36,139 nt of DNA from JBBQTU01 sp038213005. Its GTDB lineage: Bacteria; Planctomycetota; Phycisphaerae; Tepidisphaerales; Tepidisphaeraceae. The notes below the pieces were generated by a model, which was given only the letters and a program-made list of their open reading frames with translations, was not told where the DNA came from and did not search any database. Each line of letters begins with the position of its first letter. Position 1 is the first letter of the stretch. The stretch lies in assembly GCA_038213005.1 (NCBI GenBank), contig JBBQTU010000012.1, positions 1 to 36,139 on the forward strand, written 5' to 3'. This document shows, in pieces, positions 8,543 to 16,279 of the stretch. The position numbers and the translations under genes were made by a program.

Positions 8543-9694
8543 TTAGTCGAGCCAGTCTTTGCGTTTCAGTCGCTCGGGAACGTACTCCTCGGTGACGTAG
8601 CTGATGTCCTTGGTTATGAGCGATTCGACTTCCATCTTGAAGCCGTTGATGAGCATGCGTTCGATTTCCCGCTGCCAGCCCTTGTGGTCTTTGAACCAAG
8701 GATAGGCGGCGATTTCGCGGGCTCGCTTCTTGTCGTTGTCATTGAGTTCGATTTGGACATCGTCGCTAAGCTTGCATCGGTCGTAGTCAATGGCGCGGAT
8801 GCCGATAAACTTGGCATCCGGAATGGCCAGGCGCTCGGACTCAAAAGCCAGGCTGATCGAGCCTTGCTTCAGGACGGAGTAGATGTAGTGGCCCCACGGG
8901 TCGCAATCCAGCAGACAGTAGATCGGTAGCCCATATTCCTGGTTGAGCCGCTTGAGCAGGCGGCGGACACCTCGCGGAGGCTGGCCCGCGCCTTCCGTGA
9001 GGATACAGTTGTGCTTTTCCCAGAAGCGATCTTCATTGAAGCGGCTCCAGACTGTTCCCTTCTCAACGTGCAGTACGAACTTTGCGTCGACCTTCTTGAA
9101 TTGGATGACATCGCTCTCGACGATGCTGGGAACGGCATACCCGCCGCTGCCCATACGGCGGCAGTCGATTTCGTCGCCCGAGTCGATGACGGTGATGTTA
9201 CCAACCATTGTGCCGGCCTTCTTGGCGAAGACATGCAGTTCCTCTCGCAGGGCACCGAGCGAGACCTCCAGGTCCTCCAGCACCGTGTCGGACTCGTCCT
9301 GGGTGGCGAAGGTCTTCTCGCCCTTGGTGCCCTGAATGGTGTGCAAGCCCTTGTAGAACACGCCACGCAGGCTCAGGGTTTTCTCGGCATCGATCAACTC
9401 GCGGATACTGTTACCGTGCAGCATCGTCTGCATGAACTGCTTGGCCTGGTTGAGGTTGAACAGTTGGCGCTCGCTGGTGGCATCGCCCATTTCCAGGATG
9501 CCGCGTTTCTTGTTCCAAAGTGTATTCGTACGGGTGCGGGCGGGAATCGAGAGGGTGATGTCCTTGCCCTTGAAGGCGGACGTGGAGACGTCGTTGGCCA
9601 TCGCCACGACCTTCTTCATCGTCAGCTCGTCGCGATTCTTGATGCGCTTACTGATCGCGGCCTTGCTCATGTCCGTTTTGGTTTGTTTTGCCAT
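8543..9694 (-). CDS. top6A: DNA topoisomerase VI subunit A (Spo11-like)
   Basis: The product has 383 residues from ATG 9694, 19 bp after the subunit B stop; the longer frame to 9751 would overlap subunit B and adds only basic residues. Subunit A is the cleaving half of the A2B2 type IIB topoisomerase, related to Spo11. The nucleophilic tyrosine is Y114 in the SLRGVFYKG context, matching the Spo11 RD-x-F-Y motif in the winged-helix domain. The Toprim metal ligands are E211 (LHVEKG) and the D-x-D at D263/D265 (LLDCDPWGHY). A family-typical TQDESD...EDLEVSLGALREEL segment spans 131-152. Length and all catalytic residues are normal, so the enzyme should be active. The upstream Shine-Dalgarno is weak (GGACGAG), consistent with translation coupled to subunit B. 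Topoisomerase VI is mainly archaeal and plant, and uncommon in bacteria. Confidence 0.95.
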   Translation of the reverse strand: MAKQTKTDMSKAAISKRIKNRDELTMKKVVAMANDVSTSAFKGKDITLSIPARTRTNTLWNKKRGILEMGDATSERQLFNLNQAKQFMQTMLHGNSIRELIDAEKTLSLRGVFYKGLHTIQGTKGEKTFATQDESDTVLEDLEVSLGALREELHVFAKKAGTMVGNITVIDSGDEIDCRRMGSGGYAVPSIVESDVIQFKKVDAKFVLHVEKGTVWSRFNEDRFWEKHNCILTEGAGQPPRGVRRLLKRLNQEYGLPIYCLLDCDPWGHYIYSVLKQGSISLAFESERLAIPDAKFIGIRAIDYDRCKLSDDVQIELNDNDKKRAREIAAYPWFKDHKGWQREIERMLINGFKMEVESLITKDISYVTEEYVPERLKRKDWLD

Positions 9695-9713
9695 GGTGTA
9701 CTCGTCCGTGCTA

Positions 9714-11945
9714 TTAGAAGAGTCCTTCTTCGTTGTCCGACGCCTTCGCACGCTTCTTGCGTGGAAGGCTGGTCAGAGGGACGCGATCGGAATCAGGCGC
9801 TTCGAGGTCGGTGCTGGTGGAGGCGATGGCGGGGGCGGCGGGTGTGGCGGCTGGCTGGGCCTGGACGAGGTGGGCCGCCCGGCTTTCGACCATCACGATG
9901 CCCTCATCGCTCTTAAGGTCCTCATGCTCATCCTTGCGAATGGCGTTTCCATCCTCGTCCAGTTCGGTGTCGGCAATGGCCGTGCGCTTGCGGGCCTCGG
10001 TGAGGAGGCAGTCGTAGAGCTGCTTGGTGTCGGTGCCGTTGATGGCGTGGATCGCCTTGGCGATCTCGCCAATATAGCGTTCAAAGACATCGCGGCGAGC
10101 GGTCTCCCGCTGCATCTTCTGGCGCTTGCGGAGGTAGATGCCGATCTTGCGGCCACACTCCATCAGGGCCAGCTTCATCTCCTTGCGGATCTCATCATAG
10201 TCGGCGATAGCTTCCTTGGATTCGCTGGTGAACGGCACCCAGACGGATGCCATGTGGATCATGATGACCAGTGGCCCGGTGGGCAGTCCGCCACGGGGCT
10301 GGGAGAGGTTGTAGTTGCGCCAGCCGGTTTCGGCCACGGCCTTGAAACTCGAGCAGGCCGATTGTTGGAAAAGCAACGGGACGCGATTGGCGAAACGGAT
10401 GACACGCGCGGTGTCATTGGCCGGCAACTCGCCGCCGAAGGCGATGGCGGCTTCGATCTGGAACGGCCGGCCACGATAGACATCAGGCTCTCGGGAACTG
10501 GCGGCGTAGAACTCGGCCTTGACGCCCTTGAGCAGGCCGGCCAGCAGTTGGCGGACGCCGATAGGTGCGAGGCAGTCAGTCGGCGGCGGGGGAAGCTTGG
10601 CCTCCTGGAACTGCTTGAACAGTTTTTCAACCTGCTCGGGGTCGAGGTCGCTGACTTTGGTGCGACTGTGCGCCCCAACGGCCTCGCAGAACTCGCCGGC
10701 GCGAACAGGACTGACACGGCAGAACTTTTCTTGAAGAAAGTTGTAGAGGGTGCCGCCGCCTTTGTTGGCATCTTCGAAATCGCGCATCATCTGGATCAGG
10801 ATGCCCAGTTCGATGCCCTTGGGATGAGGCTGGATTTCCTTGGTTTCCGGCGGAGCCAATTGTGTGCCGCGTGGGAAGATGAAGACGCCATCCTGCTCGA
10901 TGGTGGTGAGCGTAGGGTCCACCCCGGTTGGGGCGACGGCCGCGGGGGCGTCGGGTTCGTCAGCGGCCGGTTCGCCGGTTGCGGGGTCGGCGGCTGCCGC
11001 TGCGGTGGCGGTGACGGCCGCCCGCACAGAGCGCATCAGGAGCAGTTCATCCTGCTCATCGGCGCTGACGCGAGAGGGCGGCACGAAGACGATGCGAGCG
11101 TGCGGATTGGCGATGGCGGTGAGTTCAAGGAACTCATCGACGCTGGCCCGGCCCTTCTGATAGCGACCTTCGAGTTCGATGCTGACACTGGTGCCGGTGG
11201 GGTAGTCCTGGGGGTCCAGAAAGTCCGGCGCCCGGGTGCCGACGTTGATCGATTTGAATCGCTGCGGCGGGAAATCCTCAGTCTCATCATCGACCGTCAC
11301 CTCGGCGCGATTGGTCTTTGTGTTCATCGCCAGTTCGATGAGATGGGCGGGCTTGTTGGCGCTGGGACGCGTGTGGATCACCATGGGCTTGCCGGTGGTG
11401 ATCAGGCCGTACATCCCGGCAGCGCTGATGCCGATGCCCTGCTGGCCGCGGCTCATTTTCAGGCGGTGAAATTTGGATCCGAAGAGAAGTCGGCCGAAGA
11501 CGTTTTCGACCTGGCGGCGAACGATGCCCGGGCCATTGTCGATGACAGTGACGCGGTAGCGGGACTGCTTGAGAGTGGCGGGGCGGTCGGGTTGGAGATC
11601 CTCGATAATGACGGTGACATTGGGGAGGATGCCGGCTTCTTCAGCGGCGTCGAGCGAGTTATCGACGGCCTCTTTGACGGTGGTCAGGAGCGACTTGCGG
11701 GGGTTGTCGAAGCCAAGCAGATGCCGGTTCTTGGCGAAGAATTCGGAGACTGCGATGTCCTTCTGTCGAAGGGCCATCGTCTCGGCGGTTTCGCGGCGGC
11801 CGCGGGCGGCGGGCGCAGCTAGTGCGGCGGGGGCAGCGCGGCCGGGAGGAGGATTCCTGGCAAGGGGCTCGGCCAGCGTCAGCGGACCGCGGGCGCTGCC
11901 TTCAAACAGACTTTTCTGGGCAACATTGGCCGGTTGTTTTCCCAT
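9714..11945 (-). CDS. top6B: DNA topoisomerase VI subunit B (GHKL ATPase)
   Basis: This is the 743-residue ATPase subunit that drives DNA strand passage with subunit A. The GHKL elements are E92/N96 (KEAVDNSLDAA), D136 (DNGPGI) and the ATP lid RGQQGIGISAAGMYG (about 166-180). Beyond lies the helix-two-turn-helix and transducer region, with the switch Lys probably near RGGLPTGPLVIMIHMASVWVPF. Two parts are unusual: a 55-residue Ala/Pro-rich N-terminal extension before the conserved ALRQKDIAVSEFFAKN, and an Ala/Pro/Asp linker of about 40 residues around 305-345. The C-terminal tail ends in a basic, then acidic stretch. The start is supported by AAGGAG eight bases upstream. It is the first gene of a two-gene operon with subunit A, with a TATACT promoter upstream. 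Confidence 0.95.
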   Translation of the reverse strand: MGKQPANVAQKSLFEGSARGPLTLAEPLARNPPPGRAAPAALAAPAARGRRETAETMALRQKDIAVSEFFAKNRHLLGFDNPRKSLLTTVKEAVDNSLDAAEEAGILPNVTVIIEDLQPDRPATLKQSRYRVTVIDNGPGIVRRQVENVFGRLLFGSKFHRLKMSRGQQGIGISAAGMYGLITTGKPMVIHTRPSANKPAHLIELAMNTKTNRAEVTVDDETEDFPPQRFKSINVGTRAPDFLDPQDYPTGTSVSIELEGRYQKGRASVDEFLELTAIANPHARIVFVPPSRVSADEQDELLLMRSVRAAVTATAAAAADPATGEPAADEPDAPAAVAPTGVDPTLTTIEQDGVFIFPRGTQLAPPETKEIQPHPKGIELGILIQMMRDFEDANKGGGTLYNFLQEKFCRVSPVRAGEFCEAVGAHSRTKVSDLDPEQVEKLFKQFQEAKLPPPPTDCLAPIGVRQLLAGLLKGVKAEFYAASSREPDVYRGRPFQIEAAIAFGGELPANDTARVIRFANRVPLLFQQSACSSFKAVAETGWRNYNLSQPRGGLPTGPLVIMIHMASVWVPFTSESKEAIADYDEIRKEMKLALMECGRKIGIYLRKRQKMQRETARRDVFERYIGEIAKAIHAINGTDTKQLYDCLLTEARKRTAIADTELDEDGNAIRKDEHEDLKSDEGIVMVESRAAHLVQAQPAATPAAPAIASTSTDLEAPDSDRVPLTSLPRKKRAKASDNEEGLF

Positions 11946-11985
11946 CCCTGGGTCTCCTTATCCACAATCCCTAGTGCTGCGCGGC

Positions 11986-12013
11986 AGTATAACGCGAAGC
12001 GGTGGGGGGGCAA
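11986..12013 (-). promoter_or_regulatory. Candidate sigma-70 promoter for top6B-top6A
   Basis: Read on the minus strand: TTGCCC (12013-12008), 16 bases, TATACT (11991-11986). Transcription would start near 11979, giving a leader of about 34 bases that contains the AAGGAG site of top6B. Confidence 0.45.
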
Positions 12014-12060
12014 GCGAAACTCGCGAGAAGGTGGCGGGAGGCGTGCCTGACAAGCCGGGC

Positions 12061-12130
12061 AAGCACTAAATACGAAGCGCGAAATGCGAAACAACGCGGA
12101 AACGGAGGAAACTCGAAGCGGCAAACGCGG
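12061..12130. repeat. Iterated GCGAAA/CGAAG intergenic array
   Basis: Between tyrS and top6B, a purine-biased run repeats short units (TACGAAGCGCGAAATGCGAAAC, then CGGAAACGGAGGAAACTCGAAGCGGCAAACGCGGAG). It is imperfect, lacks coding potential and resembles the arrays at 8455-8515 and the palindrome at 25392-25461 in composition. Confidence 0.4.
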
Positions 12131-12206
12131 AGCGGCGCGGACATTGGGCACGTCGCCCGGATTTTCGGGCACGCCCGAGGTGGGCGGGCGGGCGGGGATC
12201 GCCGCT

Positions 12207-13505
12207 TCAGCTTACGCGGAGCAGGCGGTAGTTCTTTTTGCCGCCGCGGAGGACGATGGCCGTGGCGGCGATCAGGTCGGCGGCGTTGAGGGTGGCGCTG
12301 GCGTCGGTAATGACTATGTTGTTGACCGAAAGTCCGCCTTGGGCGAGCAGGCGGCGGGCTTCGCCTTTGCTCTTGGCAAGACCGGTAGCGACAACGGCGT
12401 CGAGCAGCGGCCAGCCGGCGGTGAGTTGAGCGGCGGGGATGGTTGTGGTGGCGACGCCCTGGGCGGCGAGGGCTTCGACCGCGGCGGCGTCGAGCTTTTC
12501 GACAGAGGCGCCGCCGTAGAGCGTGTTGCTGGCGGCGAGGGCCTGGGCGGTGGCGTCGGCTCCGTGAACGAGAGTCGTCATCTCGGCGGCAAGGCGTTTC
12601 TGGGCCAGACGCTTTTCGGGGGCGGCCTGATGCTCAACAAGCAGTGTCTGGATCTCGGCCATCGGCAGGAAGGTGAAGTAGCCGAGGTGTTTGGCAACGT
12701 CGGCGTCCTCGGTGCGCAGCCAGAACTGGTAAAAGTCGAAGGGCTTGGTGCGGTCGGCGGACAGCCAGATGGCGTTGCCCTCGCTCTTGCCGAATTTCTG
12801 GCCGGACGAAGTCGTTACCAAAGGCCATGTGAGACCGAAGGCATTGCCGCCTTCGCCTTCGAGTTTTCGGATCAAATCAATGCCGGCGGTGATGTTGCCC
12901 CACTGGTCGGAGCCGCCGAGTTGCAGGAGGCAATTGTGGTCTTTGAAGAGGCGATAAAAGTCGTAGCCCTGAAGGAGCTGGTAACTGAATTCGGTGTAGC
13001 TCATCCCTTCTTCGCTGGCCTCCATGCGGGCCTTGACCGAGTCCTTGGCGAGCATGTTGCCAATGCGGAAGTGCTTGCCGACATCGCGGAGAAAGTCGAT
13101 GGCGGACATCGAGCCAAACCAGTCGAGGTTGCTGATGATGGTGGCGGGAACAGTGGGGTGGTTGAAGTCGAGGAACCGTTCAAGCACGCCGCGGACGCCC
13201 AGGACGTTGCTGGCGACGGTGTCTTTTGTGTGGAGTTGGCGCTCGTTGCTCTTGCCGGAGGGGTCGCCGATGAGGCCGGTGGCACCGCCGACGATGGCGA
13301 TGGGGCGGATGCCGCTGCGCTGAGCGTGCATGAGGGCCATGATGCCCATGAAGTTGCCGACATGCAGGGAGTTGGCGGTCGGATCAAAGCCGGCGTATGC
13401 GGCGACGGTTCCTTTGGCGGTCAGATCAGCGAGGCGGGCATCGAGGTCGGGCTGGGAGACCTGCTGGAACAGGCCACGGGATTTGAGCTCGGCGAGAAAC
13501 TTCAT
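12207..13505 (-). CDS. tyrS: Tyrosyl-tRNA synthetase
   Basis: This 432-residue class I synthetase charges tRNA-Tyr. The first signature is GFDPTANSLHVGN (HIGH-like, H48), and the second is KFGKSEGNAIWL (KMSKS-like). The tyrosine pocket shows LLQGYDFYRLFKDHNCLLQLGGSDQWGN. The C-terminal S4 RNA-binding domain covers about 365-432 (KSKGEARRLLAQGGLSVNNI). Length is standard for the bacterial TyrS type. AAGGAA precedes the ATG by eight bases. It lies 19 bp downstream of def on the same strand, so the two are probably one transcript. Confidence 0.97.
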   Translation of the reverse strand: MKFLAELKSRGLFQQVSQPDLDARLADLTAKGTVAAYAGFDPTANSLHVGNFMGIMALMHAQRSGIRPIAIVGGATGLIGDPSGKSNERQLHTKDTVASNVLGVRGVLERFLDFNHPTVPATIISNLDWFGSMSAIDFLRDVGKHFRIGNMLAKDSVKARMEASEEGMSYTEFSYQLLQGYDFYRLFKDHNCLLQLGGSDQWGNITAGIDLIRKLEGEGGNAFGLTWPLVTTSSGQKFGKSEGNAIWLSADRTKPFDFYQFWLRTEDADVAKHLGYFTFLPMAEIQTLLVEHQAAPEKRLAQKRLAAEMTTLVHGADATAQALAASNTLYGGASVEKLDAAAVEALAAQGVATTTIPAAQLTAGWPLLDAVVATGLAKSKGEARRLLAQGGLSVNNIVITDASATLNAADLIAATAIVLRGGKKNYRLLRVS

Positions 13506-13524
13506 TGTTTAGATTCCTTAGGTA

Positions 13525-14100
13525 CTACTTCCGCGACGGCCTGGCGGGAACTCGTCTTTTGGGTCCAGCGACAGCAGAAGCCGCGGGGTGGGCCAGCTTG
13601 AACTCCTCATCGAGTTTCTTGAGCAGGCGTCGATTGGAGAGGCGGGCAACGGGTCCCATCCGGTCGGTCAGGAGGGTGCCGTTGAGATGATCCAACTCAT
13701 GCTGCCAGATGCGGGCTAGATAGCCGGTTTCAACGTCGTCGATGGGGTCGCCAGCGACGGTCTTTGCGGTCAGCCGAAGCGTGCGGAAACGCTCGACGTT
13801 GACGGTGAGGCCGGGCAAGCTGAGGCAGCCCTCATCCTGCTCCTCCAAGCCGTCGCCTTCGCTGAGGACGGGGTTCACGAGAACGCGGTCATCCAGCTCC
13901 TGACCGGTGGGGTTCATGACGAACAGGCGGACATTGACGCCCACCTGCGGGGCGGCCAATCCGACGCCCTTGGACTGTTTCATCAACTCAAGCATGCGAT
14001 TGGCCAGGAGTCGCAGTTTGTCGTCAAACCGTTCGACGGGCTTGCTGGGCTGCTTCAGCCGGGGATCAGGCCAATGGATTATGCACAGGTTTTCGTACAT
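13525..14100 (-). CDS. def: Peptide deformylase
   Basis: This 191-residue metalloenzyme removes the formyl group from N-terminal methionine of new proteins. All three motifs are present: GVGLAAPQVG (45-54), EGCLSLPG with metal ligand C92, and QHELDHLNG with H134, E135 and H138. ATG 14100 has GAGGTG eight bases upstream and is chosen over the GTG three codons earlier. A basic C-terminal tail (PKRRVPARPSRK) extends past the family core. It is first in the def-tyrS pair and divergent from the TPR gene. Confidence 0.96.
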   Translation of the reverse strand: MYENLCIIHWPDPRLKQPSKPVERFDDKLRLLANRMLELMKQSKGVGLAAPQVGVNVRLFVMNPTGQELDDRVLVNPVLSEGDGLEEQDEGCLSLPGLTVNVERFRTLRLTAKTVAGDPIDDVETGYLARIWQHELDHLNGTLLTDRMGPVARLSNRRLLKKLDEEFKLAHPAASAVAGPKRRVPARPSRK

Positions 14101-14142
14101 CACTATCACCTCTCTGACGGCTGTTTACGTTAGAGTATTTGA

Positions 14143-14171
14143 TTGACAGATTCAACCGCTTGCGATTGAAT
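14143..14171 (+). promoter_or_regulatory. Candidate sigma-70 promoter for the TPR gene
   Basis: A perfect -35 TTGACA (14143-14148) is followed by a 17-base spacer and TTGAAT (14166-14171), with four of six -10 matches. It lies in the def/TPR divergent intergenic region about 100 bases before the GTG start at 14270. Confidence 0.4.
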
Positions 14172-14269
14172 ACACTTCGCGGTTGACGGGCCCAATCTGG
14201 CCGACAGGCTCATCAGCCAAATGGCATTGCCTGAACAACTTACGCTTTTTTGACGAAACGGGTTCCACT

Positions 14270-15700
14270 GTGGCGGAAATACCTCAAGGCTACCGAGACG
14301 TTCCAGAGGAAGACAGGAAGAAGGCGAAGGTCTTCTTTGATCGGGGGCGCACGGTTGCCGATACCGGCAACTACGATTACGCCATCGAGATGTATCTGCA
14401 GGGGCTGGCGGTGGACCCGGACGCGGTCGATGCGCACCAGGCGCTGCGGGATATTGCCATGAAGCGCAAGGCATCGGGCGGCAAGGGGATGGGCCTGTTC
14501 GAAAAGATGAAGTTGTCGCGGGCGGGTAAAGATGACCGCGACACGATGCTGCGGGCCGAGAAAATGGCGTCATACGATCCCGGCAACGCGGACCACCTGA
14601 TGGCGGTGATCCAGGCGGCCTACAAGGCCGGATTCTACGACACGGTGCTCTGGCTGGGACCGATTCTGCAGAAGGCGAATGCGGATGGAAAGAATCCAGA
14701 CGTCGAAAAATATATCAAGCTTCGAGACATCTATATTGAGCTGAAGCTGTGGCGCCTGGCGACCGATGCGTGTTCCGCGGCGTCGGGCTTGCGGCCTGAC
14801 GACATGGACATGCTGAAGATTCTGAAGAATCTGGGCGCCATGGATACGATGGACAAGGGCGGCTACGAGAGCGGCGGCAGTTTCCGCGACAGCGTCAAAG
14901 ACATGAGCGGGCAGAAGAAGCTGTTCGACCAGGACAAGGACATCCACGACAACGATTTTCTCCAGGAGCAGATCAAGGAGGCCGAGGCGCAGTACAAGGC
15001 CGATCCCAACGAACCCGGCAAACTGATGCGTCTGGTGGACTGCCTGGTGAAGACGGATCAGATGGATTGCGAGAATCGCGCCATTGAGTTGCTCCAGCAG
15101 GCGTTTGAGAAGACCAAACAGTTCCGCTTCCGTCTCAACCTCGGCAAAATAAAGATCGCACAGTTGCGCCGGCAGGAGCGAGCGGAACGGGTGCGATTGC
15201 AGCAGAATCCCGATGACACGATCATCCGCCAGCAATACGTGCAGTTTGTCAAAGAGAAGAACGAGGCGGAACTCAAGGAGTTCACGCTGTTCTCGGAGAA
15301 CTATCCGACGGACATGACCTATCGGTTTGAGGCGGCAACGCGGATGTTCAATCTTGATCGTTTTTCTGATGCGATCCCGGTGTTTCAGCACGCGCGCAGC
15401 GATCCGAAACATCGGATTGACGCGTCGGCGCTGCTTGGCCGGGCGTTCCTGGGCGCCGGGTACACCGAAGAAGCAGTGGACACGTTGCGGGCGACGATTG
15501 AGGAGTACGAGATCAAGGGGGACCTGCGAGCCAAAGAGCTGCATTACTGGTATGCACGCAGCCTGGAGGCCAAGGCCGATGCCCCGGCAGCGCTCAAGAA
15601 CTACAGCCAGGTCGCGATGTGGGATTTCAACTACCGCGACGTGCAGGCCCGCATTCGGAAGCTGCGCGGCGGGGGCGAAACGCCGCGGCCGGCGCAATAG
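14270..15700 (+). CDS. TPR-repeat protein of unknown function
   Basis: From GTG 14270 the product has 476 residues; a TTG at 14183 would add 29 residues of unconvincing, Trp/Cys-rich sequence, and no good Shine-Dalgarno decides between them. No signal peptide or membrane segment is visible, so it is likely cytoplasmic. TPR-type helical pairs are clear near the N-terminus (AKVFFDRGRTVADTGNYDYAIEMY...LAVDPDAVDAHQAL) and in the last third (ASALLGRAFLGAGYTEEAVDTLRATIEEY). The middle is charged and helical (QIKEAEAQYKADPNEPGKLM, RRQERAERVRLQQNPDD). The family's role is protein-protein interaction; no partner is evident. It precedes rpsT on the same strand, but a promoter lies between them. Confidence 0.8.
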   Translation: MAEIPQGYRDVPEEDRKKAKVFFDRGRTVADTGNYDYAIEMYLQGLAVDPDAVDAHQALRDIAMKRKASGGKGMGLFEKMKLSRAGKDDRDTMLRAEKMASYDPGNADHLMAVIQAAYKAGFYDTVLWLGPILQKANADGKNPDVEKYIKLRDIYIELKLWRLATDACSAASGLRPDDMDMLKILKNLGAMDTMDKGGYESGGSFRDSVKDMSGQKKLFDQDKDIHDNDFLQEQIKEAEAQYKADPNEPGKLMRLVDCLVKTDQMDCENRAIELLQQAFEKTKQFRFRLNLGKIKIAQLRRQERAERVRLQQNPDDTIIRQQYVQFVKEKNEAELKEFTLFSENYPTDMTYRFEAATRMFNLDRFSDAIPVFQHARSDPKHRIDASALLGRAFLGAGYTEEAVDTLRATIEEYEIKGDLRAKELHYWYARSLEAKADAPAALKNYSQVAMWDFNYRDVQARIRKLRGGGETPRPAQ

Positions 15701-15721
15701 CGTTAGCCGTGGGGCGGCGTC

Positions 15722-15749
15722 TGGACAAAGCCGCGGGGACCTATATACT
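15722..15749 (+). promoter_or_regulatory. Candidate sigma-70 promoter for rpsT
   Basis: TGGACA (15722-15727), 16-base spacer, TATACT (15744-15749). It lies about 60 bases before the rpsT GTG, just after the TPR gene stop. Five of six matches at both elements. Confidence 0.5.
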
Positions 15750-15807
15750 GCGTGGCCCGTAAATAGCGGGTAAAGATCGGTATCAACAGGATTTCAGGAG
15801 CATCGAA

Positions 15808-16092
15808 GTGGCACATTCTCTGTCAGCCAAGAAGCGGATTCGTCAGAACGAAAAACATCGCGCCCGTAATCGCGCTCGCAAGGAAGCGATCAAGGTGCAG
15901 ACCAAGGCATTTAACGCGTCTACCGCAGCCGGAGACGCAGTGAAGGCCGAGGTGGATCTAAACAAACTGGTGGCGAAGCTGGATCGGACGGCCGCCCAGC
16001 ACACGATCCACAAGAACACGGCAGCGCGCAAGCGCAGTCGGCTGACCCGCAAGCTGAACGTTCTGAAGAAGACCGCCAGCAGCGTGAAGTAG
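15808..16092 (+). CDS. rpsT: 30S ribosomal protein S20
   Basis: This 94-residue, strongly basic primary 16S rRNA-binding protein begins with the family signature AHSLSAKKRIRQNEKHRARN and continues with KNTAARKRSRLTRKLN near the end. It starts at GTG, with AGGAG eight bases upstream. A GTG start is unusual for a ribosomal protein but known for S20 genes. It has its own promoter and precedes the glycyl-tRNA synthetase by 187 bp. Confidence 0.97.
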   Translation: MAHSLSAKKRIRQNEKHRARNRARKEAIKVQTKAFNASTAAGDAVKAEVDLNKLVAKLDRTAAQHTIHKNTAARKRSRLTRKLNVLKKTASSVK

Positions 16093-16279
16093 GATTTCTC
16101 TCGTCGCGATTCCGCGGCGGCGCGGATCGCAGGGCGGCGGCCATGCCATGGGGCGGGGCGCCGGTGATGCAACCGAACGGCATCTGGTTTCAGGCGGCGG
16201 CAAGGCATGGGGCGGTTATCGCGCCGGCCGCCGCTGCGGGGAACCAGGTGCCGCATGCTTTTGCGCGGAGTTATTGGAC

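Noticed and set aside
9432..11822. 796-codon plus-strand open frame
   Set aside because: Exact antisense of top6B and part of top6A; its Gly/Asp/Val/Ala-rich composition is a GC-rich shadow, and the minus-strand frame has all topoisomerase motifs.
12084..13601. 505-codon plus-strand open frame
   Set aside because: Antisense shadow of tyrS, Gly/Ala/Val-rich without recognisable domains.
14570..15697. 375-codon minus-strand open frame
   Set aside because: Antisense shadow of the TPR gene with no ribosome site or recognisable domain.
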